Source: CAZXSK01 sp964642855 (GTDB lineage: Bacteria; Planctomycetota; Phycisphaerae; SM23-33). Taken from it: a stretch of 63,888 bases of DNA. A program made the position numbers and the translations under genes. The stretch is from positions 1-63,888 of the forward strand of contig CAZXSK010000015.1 in NCBI GenBank assembly GCA_964642855.1, read 5' to 3'. The notes below the pieces were generated by a model. The model was not told the DNA's origin. It was given only the letters and a program-made list of their open reading frames with translations, and did no database searches. Numbering within the stretch: position 1 is the first letter of the stretch; every line of letters starts with the position of its first letter. Positions 26,721 to 35,346 of this stretch are shown in pieces.

Positions 26721-27873
26721 GCCAGCTCTCCCTGGAATCGGATGGCTGAGGCAGGGGGTCGCCATCGAACCAGAATTCGCGGACGTCGGGGAAATGGCTT
26801 CGGTCGATGATGCGGCGGTACAGATGGCGAATGTCCGCCGGCCAGCAGCTGTCCTGGTACCCCCACTTGAGATTTGCCCCTTCCGGCAGGGGACCGACAG
26901 GGGGCCCGATCGGTCTGCCCTTCTGGCGAACCTTTTCGAGCATTTCCTGAAGTACCTTGGGCTCCTGGGCGAACGGCTCGGGATGCACGCCAAGTGCTCG
27001 CAGTTGATTGGAGGTCTCCTGCTCGATCTGGTTGAGCGTTGCCACCAGTAGCTCTTCAGGCATGCGGTACCGGTCCAGAAAGGCCTCGATGTATCTTCCC
27101 TTCGTGATTCCGTGTTTGCGGAGGTAGGTTGCCTGCAACTGGCTGCCCAGGTCGCCCGGGAAGCTCTGGCGATGAAGGTGCAGGAACTTCCGCAGTGGGT
27201 CGAAACTCGCAGGTTTGACCGGGTACCAGGGAAGGCGCTTCGCCCGGCCTGGCCAGACCTCGCACCCGGACATGTCGTGATAAAGATAAAAGCGCCTCAG
27301 GCCGATGCGACTCAGGACCTGGATGCACATCATGCCATGCGTCGTGAGTTTGTGGGGCATCATGTCCAGCGGATCGAAGTCAAAGAACCCGACGGCCTTG
27401 ACGTACGGTGCATCGAAAAAGTAGAAGTGATCGTCCAGCCTTCCCACGGGCCCATCGGGTGAGTAGGTCCCAAACCCGAATCCTCGCCCGGTGAACCGCC
27501 ATCGACTGCCGGCAACCAGACCGAAGTGACGCAGCATCTGATCCTCATCCAGTGGCCAGGCGTCGCAGTGGATATGGCAGACCAGGTCCGCCCCGAGATC
27601 CATCGCGGCCTTGCATGAGCGCTGGGGCGTGGAAACGGATCTGCATCGCAGCAACGGCTTGCGCACATCGCGGGGCAGATTGGGGTCGTAATGGATGTCT
27701 CGTCCCTGGACGAAGGCATCGATGTCCAGAGATTCCACGCGCCATCGCGCCTGGGGATGGTTTGAACAGACCGCCAGGAGATAGTCTTCCCGGAAGTTCT
27801 CCCGAAGGATATCCACCAGGAGCTCCAACTCCTCGAACTTATCATACAGGCTGATCGCGATGGCCTTCTTCAC
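26707..27873 (-). CDS. Putative glycosyltransferase-like protein of the glycan operon
   Basis: A 388-residue soluble protein that I do not recognise with certainty. The start KKAIAISLYDKFEELELLVDIL and later AAMDLGADLVCHIHCDAWPL resemble a GT-A-type nucleotide-sugar fold, with the possible acidic motif in HCDAW. A middle part is rich in aromatic residues (DDHFYFFDAPYVKAVGFFDFDP). The tail GYQDSCWPADIRHLYRR is distinct. GTG 27873 was chosen because AAGGAAAGGA lies upstream; ATGs at 27909 and 27924 lack one. It overlaps the nucleotidyltransferase-kinase gene by 14 nt. Function is inferred from the operon. Confidence 0.5.
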   Translation of the reverse strand: MKKAIAISLYDKFEELELLVDILRENFREDYLLAVCSNHPQARWRVESLDIDAFVQGRDIHYDPNLPRDVRKPLLRCRSVSTPQRSCKAAMDLGADLVCHIHCDAWPLDEDQMLRHFGLVAGSRWRFTGRGFGFGTYSPDGPVGRLDDHFYFFDAPYVKAVGFFDFDPLDMMPHKLTTHGMMCIQVLSRIGLRRFYLYHDMSGCEVWPGRAKRLPWYPVKPASFDPLRKFLHLHRQSFPGDLGSQLQATYLRKHGITKGRYIEAFLDRYRMPEELLVATLNQIEQETSNQLRALGVHPEPFAQEPKVLQEMLEKVRQKGRPIGPPVGPLPEGANLKWGYQDSCWPADIRHLYRRIIDRSHFPDVREFWFDGDPLPQPSDSRESWHESA

Positions 27874-27940
27874 GCTGCGTCCTTTCCTTACCTTTCGGCC
27901 TGTGTCCATCGGTGCTCGGAGCAAAGGACAGAACTGCGCT

Positions 27941-28093
27941 TCACCCCTGCGTGGCGCCTTTCTTCACGGCTGAGATTCGGCCTCGGCTGGAGCCCGCCAC
28001 CCCACGGTCGAACTTCCGGAGGTAGTTCTCCAACCAGAGCCCCAAGCTCAGCAACCACCAGAGCAGCCAGTGATCGGACTTGTCCGCGTCATT
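27941..28093 (-). other. Unexplained 50-codon open frame with a membrane-like segment
   Basis: Between the deacetylase and the putative glycosyltransferase gene, one minus-strand frame is open for 50 codons, from a TGA at 28094-28096 to a TGA at 27941-27943. The translation KSDHWLLWWLLSLGLWLENY followed by LRKFDRGVAGS looks protein-like, with a Trp/Leu membrane stretch and a basic end. No ATG is in frame. It may be a remnant of a deleted gene, a frameshifted C-terminus of the deacetylase, or chance. Confidence 0.3.
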
Positions 28094-28994
28094 TCAGATC
28101 GAGCATCCCGGATTCCCTCCGCCATGTGCTGGAGGGTCCATCCACGGCCCGACCCAAATCCCTTCTGGCCAACGCAGCGTCGGCAGCATCCTGCAATGGC
28201 TTCTGGAGGCATTGGGCGTCCTCGGAGACGTGGGTCAGCATTTCAGAAAGACGGCGGACACCGTCCTCATCGGGCTCGCAACTGGCGAACTGGTCATACG
28301 TGCGGGTTAGCGAATAGCTATGCAGGAACAGGTTGACAAACCACATCTCGGGATGCCGATGAACCTGCCCAAGAAAATTGACGAACTCCGGGCTCGCCAC
28401 CCAGTCCAGGTCGGTCTTTGTCACGGCTCCGGAGTGGTTCCGGAGAACCGTTACCGGTAGCTCCACCAAGCCGTCTTCCAGCACCACGGTGTTTTCCGCA
28501 AAAGTGTGTCGACAGTTCGGATGTCCGAAATGATAGCTGCTGTCGATCCCGATACCGGCCTTCCGGCAGGCCCGAAGCGTGTCGGCGTTGAGCCCGTACG
28601 CTCCGGCTCGATGGGCTGCCGGCCTTTGGCCTGTGCATGATTCGACAAAGTCTGCGCCCCAGGCGATGATCGACGTCTGCTCTTCCAGTGGGAACTGGTA
28701 CATGTTTTCCCGACGCTTGTCGTCGATCCAGATCGGGTGGGTATGCAGGTGCACGCGGTGCCCCGCATCGTGGATCGTTCGCACGATCCGCTCCATCTCG
28801 TCCCTGCCCCAAATTACGTACTCATAGACGTTCACGAAGAAATCGCCCACTGCACCGCTGGCATCGAGCACTTCGATGATCTTTTCGATGCCCCACCCCT
28901 CCGACCAGATACGGTTGTCACGAAAACGCCGCTCGAACAGGGGCGTCTGAGGATTCTCCACATCGATGGTGACTGCTACGCGAGTACGGTTCAT
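28089..28994 (-). CDS. Polysaccharide deacetylase-like protein (NodB homology)
   Basis: A 301-residue protein of the carbohydrate esterase 4/NodB type. VAVTIDVEN carries the first catalytic Asp, GHRVHLHTHPIW gives the HxHxH zinc-ligand motif, and AHRAGAYGLNADTL is the third motif. GIDSSYHFGHPN precedes the end. No signal peptide is seen, so it probably acts in the cytoplasm on a precursor. The C-terminus (from about 270) is atypical. AAAGG lies before ATG 28994. The N-terminal 41 nt are repeated across the gap at 29009-29108. Removing the duplicate puts this gene 18 nt behind the large multi-domain gene. Confidence 0.75.
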   Translation of the reverse strand: MNRTRVAVTIDVENPQTPLFERRFRDNRIWSEGWGIEKIIEVLDASGAVGDFFVNVYEYVIWGRDEMERIVRTIHDAGHRVHLHTHPIWIDDKRRENMYQFPLEEQTSIIAWGADFVESCTGQRPAAHRAGAYGLNADTLRACRKAGIGIDSSYHFGHPNCRHTFAENTVVLEDGLVELPVTVLRNHSGAVTKTDLDWVASPEFVNFLGQVHRHPEMWFVNLFLHSYSLTRTYDQFASCEPDEDGVRRLSEMLTHVSEDAQCLQKPLQDAADAALARRDLGRAVDGPSSTWRRESGMLDLK

Positions 28995-29163
28995 CACAGA
29001 CCTTTCGTNNNNNNNNNNNNNNNNNNNNNNNNNNNNNNNNNNNNNNNNNNNNNNNNNNNNNNNNNNNNNNNNNNNNNNNNNNNNNNNNNNNNNNNNNNNN
29101 NNNNNNNNTTCTCCACATCGATGGTGACTGCTACGCGAGTACGGTTCATCACAGACCTTTCGT
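28954..29163. repeat. Exact 55-nt duplication flanking a 100-N gap (assembly artefact)
   Basis: Bases 28954-29008 and 29109-29163 are identical and the N run between is exactly 100 long. A 55-nt end overlap is what two contigs from a k=55 de Bruijn assembly share. The true sequence is probably contiguous with one copy, and the gap a scaffolding placeholder. Confidence 0.85.
29009..29108. other. Assembly gap, 100 Ns
   Basis: A run of exactly 100 unspecified bases. It splits the duplicated 55-mer and lies just upstream of the deacetylase start. It probably hides no real sequence. Confidence 0.95.
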
Positions 29164-29167
29164 AGGA

Positions 29168-32100
29168 CTACGCCGAGGACGGACCTGCAGGCTGATAGGG
29201 CGTCTGGCTGAACACGTCCATGCAGATGGATTCAACCATCTGAACGTCTGTGGATTCCATCCCCGTCCGCCACTTGCCGCAGTTGTGCTTGAGAACCGGT
29301 TTGAGAACATTCTCCTTCCAGTCCATCTCGTTGTCGGCGACGATCTCCCGCGCTTGTTGCTGATAGGCGAGCATGGCAGGATCGTAGGCGATGCCAAGCC
29401 AGCTACAGAGCTGATCCAACGCCTGCTCGGGTTCCTGGATCAGCTGCTCGTAGAAGATTTCCGTGTACCGCGGCCCGTACAGCTGCTTTCCCTGCTGACG
29501 GCCTAGCTGGAAGGTCCCCGCGTAGTTCTGCGCCCACTTGCGGACATCCTTGTGCATATTCATGTCGGTCTTCAGCCGCGAGAGCACCACGTCGCGCGGG
29601 TCGCGGATGATGTGCACCAACCGGGCCTCGGGGAAGACATTCTTCATCGCCGTTAGGCACAGCGTGTTGGATGGGTCCTTCTCGCCGACGATCGTCTTGC
29701 CCCGCCGGCTTGCATAGAGCGCAAGGTACCGCTTGAACAGGTCGCCATAACTAAAGGGCACACCGTTGCGGAAAGGCTCGAGCGCGTCGGCCGGGGAAAT
29801 ATCCAGCCGCTGGAGGCAGGTGTTCCGGCGAAGAATCTTCTCCACGCCATCCAACCCTTCCTGCTGGACCACCCGCTGCGCATCGGGATTGGCGATGAAG
29901 TCTCGGATGAAGTGCGACTCCGGAGGGAGGCATACCTCCGGATGCGCGTTGAGCATCGCCTGCAGCAGCGTGGTACCCGACCGGCCCACGCCCACAATCA
30001 TGATCGGGTGTTTTACGTCCACGCCCAGCCACCATTCCGGCGGGGCGGGTTGATTCTCCCCGGATGCTCGCGGGGCCTCCGAGATCGTGAAAGCGCACTC
30101 ATCCGAAGGCTGGTAGTCGTCATCTTCGGGGGCCTGCAGGACCTCCCCGAACGAGGAAGTGGACTCTGGCAGAATGTCGCGGGCCTTGCGACCGGGCTCG
30201 TCCGAAAGCTCCCGCCGGATTCCCCACACACCCGACTGTATCTTCCGCGCAACGCACAACTCGACGATCGCACGCAGCATCCACGCCTGGCCCCACCGCA
30301 GGAACGGTGCATCGGCTCGGGCCTGGGGGGTCCAACGATAGGCGAACCAGCCCTCGGACGTCTGCATGTTGCTGATGGTCCAACGCAACGATCTCTCGGC
30401 GAGCTGGAGCAACTCAGGCTGCTCCGTCGAGAGCGTCGAGAGCATCAGGACCGCCTCGGCCGCTCCGTGAATATCGACCGGATAGGGATTCACGGGCGTG
30501 ATCTTCGGGGTCCCGTCTTCCATCAGGAAGTGCCCGAGATAGAAATGCAGGTACCGCTGACAGGCGGCATGTATTTCTTGGTCCTTCAGATGCTGGGAGA
30601 TTCTCCATAGGCAACGGATTTCGAAACCGGTGTGATAATGATCGAGCTTGTCCGGCGCGTAGTGATTCTGAACCCGACCCCAGTAGAAGATCGACCCATC
30701 GGCATTCTGCTCCGAAAGAGCATACGCCGCTGCCCGACGGGCAAGCTGACGATACTCCTGGTTGTCGGTCTCCCTGCCGATGCGGGCGAGGAACTCAGCG
30801 CAGAACAGGTTCGCGTTGTGTACGTGATAATCGTCGATCGGCGTGTACGAGAAACACAACCCCTGCTGACCCAGATCATCCCGCCGGAGATCCTCCGTGA
30901 TGAAGCGGCAGATGCCTTCGCACGCGTCAAGGTAACGTGAGTCGCGGGTAATCGTGTACAGCTCCCAGATCCCGTCACCAACGGCAGTGCTCACCACAGC
31001 CGACGGCGTCCCCCGCGGAATGAAAATCACACTCTGCCAATCGAATGGGTATCCCCAACAGAGCCCATGGTAACCGCTCGATGGGTTCTCCAGAAGCCAG
31101 TCGGCCATCCTCCTGGCTTCGTCAAGATGTCGCCTGTCACCCGTGACCTTGTAAAGGCGCACGCGAGCAGCGGTCATCAGCCCCAGCCCCTTGGCATTGC
31201 GCTGCGGGGCGATGTTCAGCTCCCGACGGACGCCCATCGGATCGCCCTGCGCACGCTTGAGCAGGTCGTTGACCTCCTGTTGGCCGGGTGGGTTGCCCGA
31301 CTTCGCCCGCTGGATTATGTGATCAAACACGTCGTACGGGTCGTAGCCGTCCCAGCCGTTGGCATCGAGCCACCGAATCAAACGCTCGAGGGACGTGTCG
31401 ATCTCCTCGTCCTCCGCAGCCGACGTCGGGCCCCCTCGGGCACCAGAATCAGCCGCGGAAGAACCGTCCACCATGTGCCTGCCTCTCGGGCCGTCGGGCG
31501 ACGGTGACTTCCAACCAGGCAACGCTACACCCGTGGGAACCGACTGAGTCGGCAACGATGAACAAGGCCGCTTCCACCTGACCTCCGACTTGGGGGTTTC
31601 GGCCTGCTCCGAGGCAAGCCGGTTCTCCGCCGGACCGCTGGAGGTCGTTTGGCCACCGGCATCCACAACCGGACCCGAGAGCGAAGGCGAGTTGTGCTCT
31701 TCCCCATCCAGCAGCTCGCTGGCAGCTGCTTCGGCCTGTTTCGCCAAACTCGAAACCACCGCCGTCCGTGCAGGACCCGGAGGCGAACTCGTCGTGGAAC
31801 GCCCATGCCCCTTCACGGAGTCTGCTGCTTCACCAGAACAGGCCTCGACAGGCTTACTGTCCCTCCCGGCTGCCTGCAATGCTCCGGAACGCGCCGTGCG
31901 AGCTTCCTCGATCACCCGCCGATAGAAAGCCACCAGTTGCCCGGCCTGGCTTTCGTAAGTGAAAACCTGCTTGCTGAAATCCGTGTTCACAGCGATCTCG
32001 CGCAGCTTGGGGATCGCCGCCTGGATCTCCGAAGCCGTCGACGCCGTAACGCCCACCGGATTCTCGCGGAAGTAATCTACGTAGCTCTTCAGCGGCGAAG

Positions 32101-33631
32101 CGATCACGGGCAGTCCCGCCGCGAGATACTCGAAGAGCTTGTTGGCGATGGTCGAGTCCAGGAAACGCTTGTTGCCCTTCTCGAGATTGAACGGAATGAT
32201 GCCGAAGTCATACTGGCTCATCTCACGCATGATCTCGCGCGGCGAAGCCGTCGGATGCACCTCCACGTTCGGGCAGTCTGCGAACAGCTGTCGAACCTTC
32301 CCCGCAGCGAAAGTTGGATACACATGGACGCAAATCCCCATGCTCGACAGGTCGCGGAAGAGTTGCGTGAAGTCACGATGGGCCGTCCCACCGACGCCGC
32401 CTTCATAGACGATGTGCACCCTCCCGTCGCGAGCGGACAGCTTCGGGAGGCGATCCCGTGGGACGTCGTCCTGCGATGCGTAGTTGTAGAACACCAGCGA
32501 AGGCTGACCCGCGCCGTACAGCGTCGCGGCCTCATCGCGCTGATAGGGGGTCGAGTAGATCCGCCCGTCTGCCCCTCGGTTCGCAACCCCCTCGAAGTAC
32601 GAGGTGCTGCCGTTGCCCGAGTCCCGCAACGAAATCAGGTCGTGGGTGTCATGAATCACCGGGGCGTCCCCGGCCAGGGCAGCTACCGTCAGCGTGTCGG
32701 GTTCATTGTGGCAGTGCACCACGTCGTAGCCGGCCGTCAGGTCCCAGAGCTGTCGCACGCCGCCGGAAAGGTGTATGCACTCGTCGTACACGTCATCGGA
32801 CAACGACGGATAGACCTGGCTGAGGCGGGCCTTGCCGTATGCAAGCGTCACGCGATGCCCGCGAGCCCGCAACGCTTTGGCGGTCTTGTAGTTCCGGATG
32901 CACGGCGCCTCCTGCACGAACAGGATGTTCAGCGGATCGGCGTCCTGGGAGGAGGGATCGGGCTGCCAGTCGAAAGGCCTCGCCTCGACCGGCGGCTGGT
33001 CGGGCGTCCCGGCCGGTTGCCCGGGCAAGGACGATTCGGCAGGAGACTGCCCCCCGGTCGCCTGACCGTTCTGGAATGTCACGATGTTCGACGTCGCACG
33101 GGGCTGGGCCTCTCCACCGAGTTGAGGGTACGACGTGGCAGCAGCCTCACGAGCGTTTGCCTCTTCCAGCCCGTCGATGGTCTCCAGTGTCTCGCGGATC
33201 AAGGGCTGATCCGGCTCAATCGCCAGCGACTCGCGAAGCAGTTCGGCAGCGCGGGCCTCGTTACCAAGTTTCAGGTGCGAAAGACCGAGCTGGTTGAGAA
33301 TCGGTGATTTGCTGCGGTCGATCGCAACGTACTTCTCCAGCAGCTCTGCCGACTTGTCCCATTGCTGGCGGTGACGGTACACGCCAGCGAGGTTCTGCAT
33401 GGCGCTGAGGCTCTCGGGGCGGTTGGCGAGCGCTTCGGTGAAGCACCGCTGGGCTACGTCCACGTCGCCCCGGCCGGCTGCGATCACGCCCAGATCGTTC
33501 AACACGTCCGCGTCGCCCGGGGCATCACGCAGGATCTCCTCGAGTTGCTGCCTTGCTGCCTCGATCCGCCCCTGCGCAAACAACTGCTCCGCCTGCCGAA
33601 CCCGCTGCTTGACGTCCTGCTGGCCTTCCAT
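29168..33631 (-). CDS. Large TPR-glycosyltransferase-alpha/alpha-toroid-sulfotransferase protein
   Basis: About 1,487 residues, four parts. 1-165: TPR repeats (AEQLFAQGRIEAARQQLEEIL and similar). 230-560: GT-B glycosyltransferase (LNILFVQEAPCIRNYKTAKALRARG; IVYEGGVGGTAHRD; ANKLFEYLAAGLPVIASPLK). About 560-765: Ser/Gly-rich disordered linker. 780-1160: helical-barrel domain with LGLMTAARVRLYKVTGDRRHLDEA and DDYHVHNANLFCAEFLARIGRET, like glucuronyl C5-epimerase or VpsJ-type alpha/alpha toroids. 1205-1480: sulfotransferase with PAPS loop IVGVGRSGTTLLQAML and 3'-phosphate motif HIIRDPRDVVLSRL. It may elongate, modify and sulfate one glycan. Start uncertain: ATG 33631 has a close GGGAG; ATG 33649 and 33652 lack one. 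Confidence 0.7.
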   Translation of the reverse strand: MEGQQDVKQRVRQAEQLFAQGRIEAARQQLEEILRDAPGDADVLNDLGVIAAGRGDVDVAQRCFTEALANRPESLSAMQNLAGVYRHRQQWDKSAELLEKYVAIDRSKSPILNQLGLSHLKLGNEARAAELLRESLAIEPDQPLIRETLETIDGLEEANAREAAATSYPQLGGEAQPRATSNIVTFQNGQATGGQSPAESSLPGQPAGTPDQPPVEARPFDWQPDPSSQDADPLNILFVQEAPCIRNYKTAKALRARGHRVTLAYGKARLSQVYPSLSDDVYDECIHLSGGVRQLWDLTAGYDVVHCHNEPDTLTVAALAGDAPVIHDTHDLISLRDSGNGSTSYFEGVANRGADGRIYSTPYQRDEAATLYGAGQPSLVFYNYASQDDVPRDRLPKLSARDGRVHIVYEGGVGGTAHRDFTQLFRDLSSMGICVHVYPTFAAGKVRQLFADCPNVEVHPTASPREIMREMSQYDFGIIPFNLEKGNKRFLDSTIANKLFEYLAAGLPVIASPLKSYVDYFRENPVGVTASTASEIQAAIPKLREIAVNTDFSKQVFTYESQAGQLVAFYRRVIEEARTARSGALQAAGRDSKPVEACSGEAADSVKGHGRSTTSSPPGPARTAVVSSLAKQAEAAASELLDGEEHNSPSLSGPVVDAGGQTTSSGPAENRLASEQAETPKSEVRWKRPCSSLPTQSVPTGVALPGWKSPSPDGPRGRHMVDGSSAADSGARGGPTSAAEDEEIDTSLERLIRWLDANGWDGYDPYDVFDHIIQRAKSGNPPGQQEVNDLLKRAQGDPMGVRRELNIAPQRNAKGLGLMTAARVRLYKVTGDRRHLDEARRMADWLLENPSSGYHGLCWGYPFDWQSVIFIPRGTPSAVVSTAVGDGIWELYTITRDSRYLDACEGICRFITEDLRRDDLGQQGLCFSYTPIDDYHVHNANLFCAEFLARIGRETDNQEYRQLARRAAAYALSEQNADGSIFYWGRVQNHYAPDKLDHYHTGFEIRCLWRISQHLKDQEIHAACQRYLHFYLGHFLMEDGTPKITPVNPYPVDIHGAAEAVLMLSTLSTEQPELLQLAERSLRWTISNMQTSEGWFAYRWTPQARADAPFLRWGQAWMLRAIVELCVARKIQSGVWGIRRELSDEPGRKARDILPESTSSFGEVLQAPEDDDYQPSDECAFTISEAPRASGENQPAPPEWWLGVDVKHPIMIVGVGRSGTTLLQAMLNAHPEVCLPPESHFIRDFIANPDAQRVVQQEGLDGVEKILRRNTCLQRLDISPADALEPFRNGVPFSYGDLFKRYLALYASRRGKTIVGEKDPSNTLCLTAMKNVFPEARLVHIIRDPRDVVLSRLKTDMNMHKDVRKWAQNYAGTFQLGRQQGKQLYGPRYTEIFYEQLIQEPEQALDQLCSWLGIAYDPAMLAYQQQAREIVADNEMDWKENVLKPVLKHNCGKWRTGMESTDVQMVESICMDVFSQTPYQPAGPSSA

Positions 33632-33695
33632 ACCTCTCCCGCCTGTCATCACTTGCGGCCCCGGGGGGCCTGGTCGCAGTTATCGCATGATGGGT

Positions 33696-33726
33696 GCGGG
33701 GATCTGCGCGCGTGCGCACACCCCGC
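33696..33726. promoter_or_regulatory. Nested stem-loop upstream of the large glycan gene
   Basis: GCGGGG (33696-33701) pairs with CCCCGC (33721-33726), and inside it TGCGC pairs with GCGCA around a 4-nt loop. It lies 65 nt upstream of ATG 33631, in a 250-nt gap with no gene. It could be a leader hairpin or operator; no T-run follows on either strand. Confidence 0.35.
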
Positions 33727-33900
33727 TGACATAACTGGGAAATCGGAGGCCCACGCAGGTCAATACGAGAAAAACCGGTATTTTTGCCCGCCTTGCCACA
33801 GGGATGGCCCCGGCCGGACGTCAAGCGGCATCCCCTTGCTGTTGACCCCGGCAGGCAACCCAGTGCCCAAGCAGCGAAAACCCCTCGCATGGAGCGCAGA

Positions 33901-34545
33901 TCATCCCCTTAAGAGCATCGCGCGAACCGGAGTCGCCTCCGCAGCGGGGATCCGCAGCGGCGGGCAGCTCAGTAGGTACTTTCCAGGCGTAACATCTGTC
34001 AAATCCACACCTTCCAGAATCAGTACATCCGCTTCCAGCAACGTCACGTGCACCCGGTGGGGGTGCGGACCCTGGCGATACGGCTCGATGCTCAGGTAGT
34101 CGATACCCACCAACGGAACGCGCCGATCCGCCAGCCACCTCGCAGCTGACTCGTCGATTCCAACGAAGTCCTCCTCGAACCGGCCGGAGCGGCACCGACC
34201 CGTCGTGGTGTTAGCCGTCTTGAGGACCAACGCCTGACCCTCCGCCAGGTCGACATCGTCCAGATCGCCGGCGGACACAACAGCCACCCCCGGGATATCC
34301 ACCACTCTCGCCGGAAGAATAAACCGCTCGGGCGGGTAGTCCCCCACACGCCTGCCGCCCGGCATGAAATGTGCGGGGGTGTCCAGGTGCGTCCCGAGGT
34401 GTGAACTGAGTTCCAGACGCGCCACCTCGCTCCGGCCTCCGCCCGACTCGCTGACAACGACCCGGCTGAAACCCGGATCGCCCGGCCAGACCGGCGAGCC
34501 TTCGGGTAACTCCAGACTGATGTCGATCACCTGCTGGGGCTTCAT
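33901..34545 (-). CDS. Cyclase-family hydrolase (kynurenine formamidase-like)
   Basis: A 214-residue metal-dependent hydrolase. The family motif HLGTHLDTPAHF (at about 51-62) gives the metal ligands, and the N-terminus IDISLELPEGSPVWPGDPGF is typical. GIDYLSIEPY and PHPHRVHVTLLEADVLILEGVDL also match the cyclase/KynB superfamily. True KynB works in tryptophan breakdown, but no other kyn gene is close, so the substrate is left open. AAGGAGG lies six bases before ATG 34545, which excludes an upstream in-frame start. It is in the same direction as the glycan operon but 269 nt away. Confidence 0.75.
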   Translation of the reverse strand: MKPQQVIDISLELPEGSPVWPGDPGFSRVVVSESGGGRSEVARLELSSHLGTHLDTPAHFMPGGRRVGDYPPERFILPARVVDIPGVAVVSAGDLDDVDLAEGQALVLKTANTTTGRCRSGRFEEDFVGIDESAARWLADRRVPLVGIDYLSIEPYRQGPHPHRVHVTLLEADVLILEGVDLTDVTPGKYLLSCPPLRIPAAEATPVRAMLLRG

Positions 34546-34650
34546 TTCGGCCTCCTTGTCTGCTGCAGTATACTCCACAGGACCGCCTTTGCACCGGGCC
34601 GCAGCCAAATCCCCGGGCGCAGCTTGTTGTACCGATACGCCAGCCTGCGA

Positions 34651-34679
34651 TTGAGGGACCAAGGGTCAGGGCGTAGAAT
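34651..34679 (+). promoter_or_regulatory. Sigma-70-like promoter
   Basis: TTGAGG (34651-34656), a 17-nt spacer and TAGAAT (34674-34679), giving transcription near 34686, upstream of the small gene at 34762. Matches are 4/6 and 5/6 to the consensus with optimal spacing. Confidence 0.5.
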
Positions 34680-34761
34680 ATCCGGAACCTGCCCCCGAGA
34701 ACCGTGGCCGACCGGCCTCTCGGGAAACCACCATTGCACAGAGGGTCATGGGGACCAAAGC

Positions 34762-35139
34762 ATGGGGACCAAGCAATTGCTGGTATGCAGAGATGTTGAG
34801 ATCCAGATCCAGCAGGTGGATTCCGGGAACGCTACCCGAGCGTGGGCCATGGAGATCCGAAACAGCAACGGGCCCGTGTGCCAGGAAACGCCTTTCTTCT
34901 GGCAGACGATGGCTGAAAGGCCTCCCCGCTTCCGCACCCTGGCTGCCGATCGGTCTCCCGTGCTGGCAGTGGTGGAAGCTTCCCGTCCGCGTGAGGTGCT
35001 CCTGCTCTACGACCGGGACACAGGCGAGTTGTTCCCAGCCGACAGCCGTCAGTACGCTGTCGGGCGGAAGCTGCTTGATCGCCTTTGCTCAGCACTGCAG
35101 GACGACCGGTACGTTCTGACAGGAGACTTCCGCTGCTGA
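34762..35139 (+). CDS. Hypothetical protein, 125 residues
   Basis: A small soluble protein with alternating strands (MGTKQLLVCRDVEIQIQQVD; VLAVVEASRPREVLLLYDRD; FPADSRQYAVGRKLLDRLC). No domain was recognised. Protein-like composition and the promoter at 34651-34679 support it. The start region holds a near-perfect tandem repeat, ATGGGGACCAAAGC then ATGGGGACCAAGCA, so two ATGs (34748 and 34762) lie in different frames. Only the second is in the long frame. Its relation to neighbours is unclear: it stands alone on this strand. Confidence 0.5.
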   Translation: MGTKQLLVCRDVEIQIQQVDSGNATRAWAMEIRNSNGPVCQETPFFWQTMAERPPRFRTLAADRSPVLAVVEASRPREVLLLYDRDTGELFPADSRQYAVGRKLLDRLCSALQDDRYVLTGDFRC

Positions 35140-35238
35140 TGCCCCCCGCCAGAGGGCCCGAGATCGAGTGTCTCTTGGGTTCTCCAGCGAGCTCAATCCA
35201 CTGACAGGGTTTGTATATGACGCCAGCGTGTTCCCTGG

Positions 35239-35299
35239 AAAGCGCCGAGGCCGCGAGCAGTCCCCGAACGCTCGGGTGGCCGACCGTGGCCTCGGCTTT
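35239..35299. terminator. Structured hairpin between convergent genes
   Basis: GCCGAGGCC (35244-35252) pairs with GGCCTCGGC (35288-35296), extended by AAAG/CTTT with a short bulge. A second hairpin, CCCGA-ACGC-TCGGG (35263-35276), lies inside. It sits between genes ending at 35139 (plus) and 35347 (minus). A bidirectional terminator role is likely, though the T-run is only TTT. Confidence 0.5.
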
Positions 35300-35346
35300 C
35301 CATCCTTCGCCTACAATCACTTCGGCCGGCAGGTTGATCCAGCCGG

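Noticed and set aside
31649..33307. Long plus-strand frame opposite the large glycan gene
   Set aside because: Shadow of the glycosyltransferase part; no start signal or motif.
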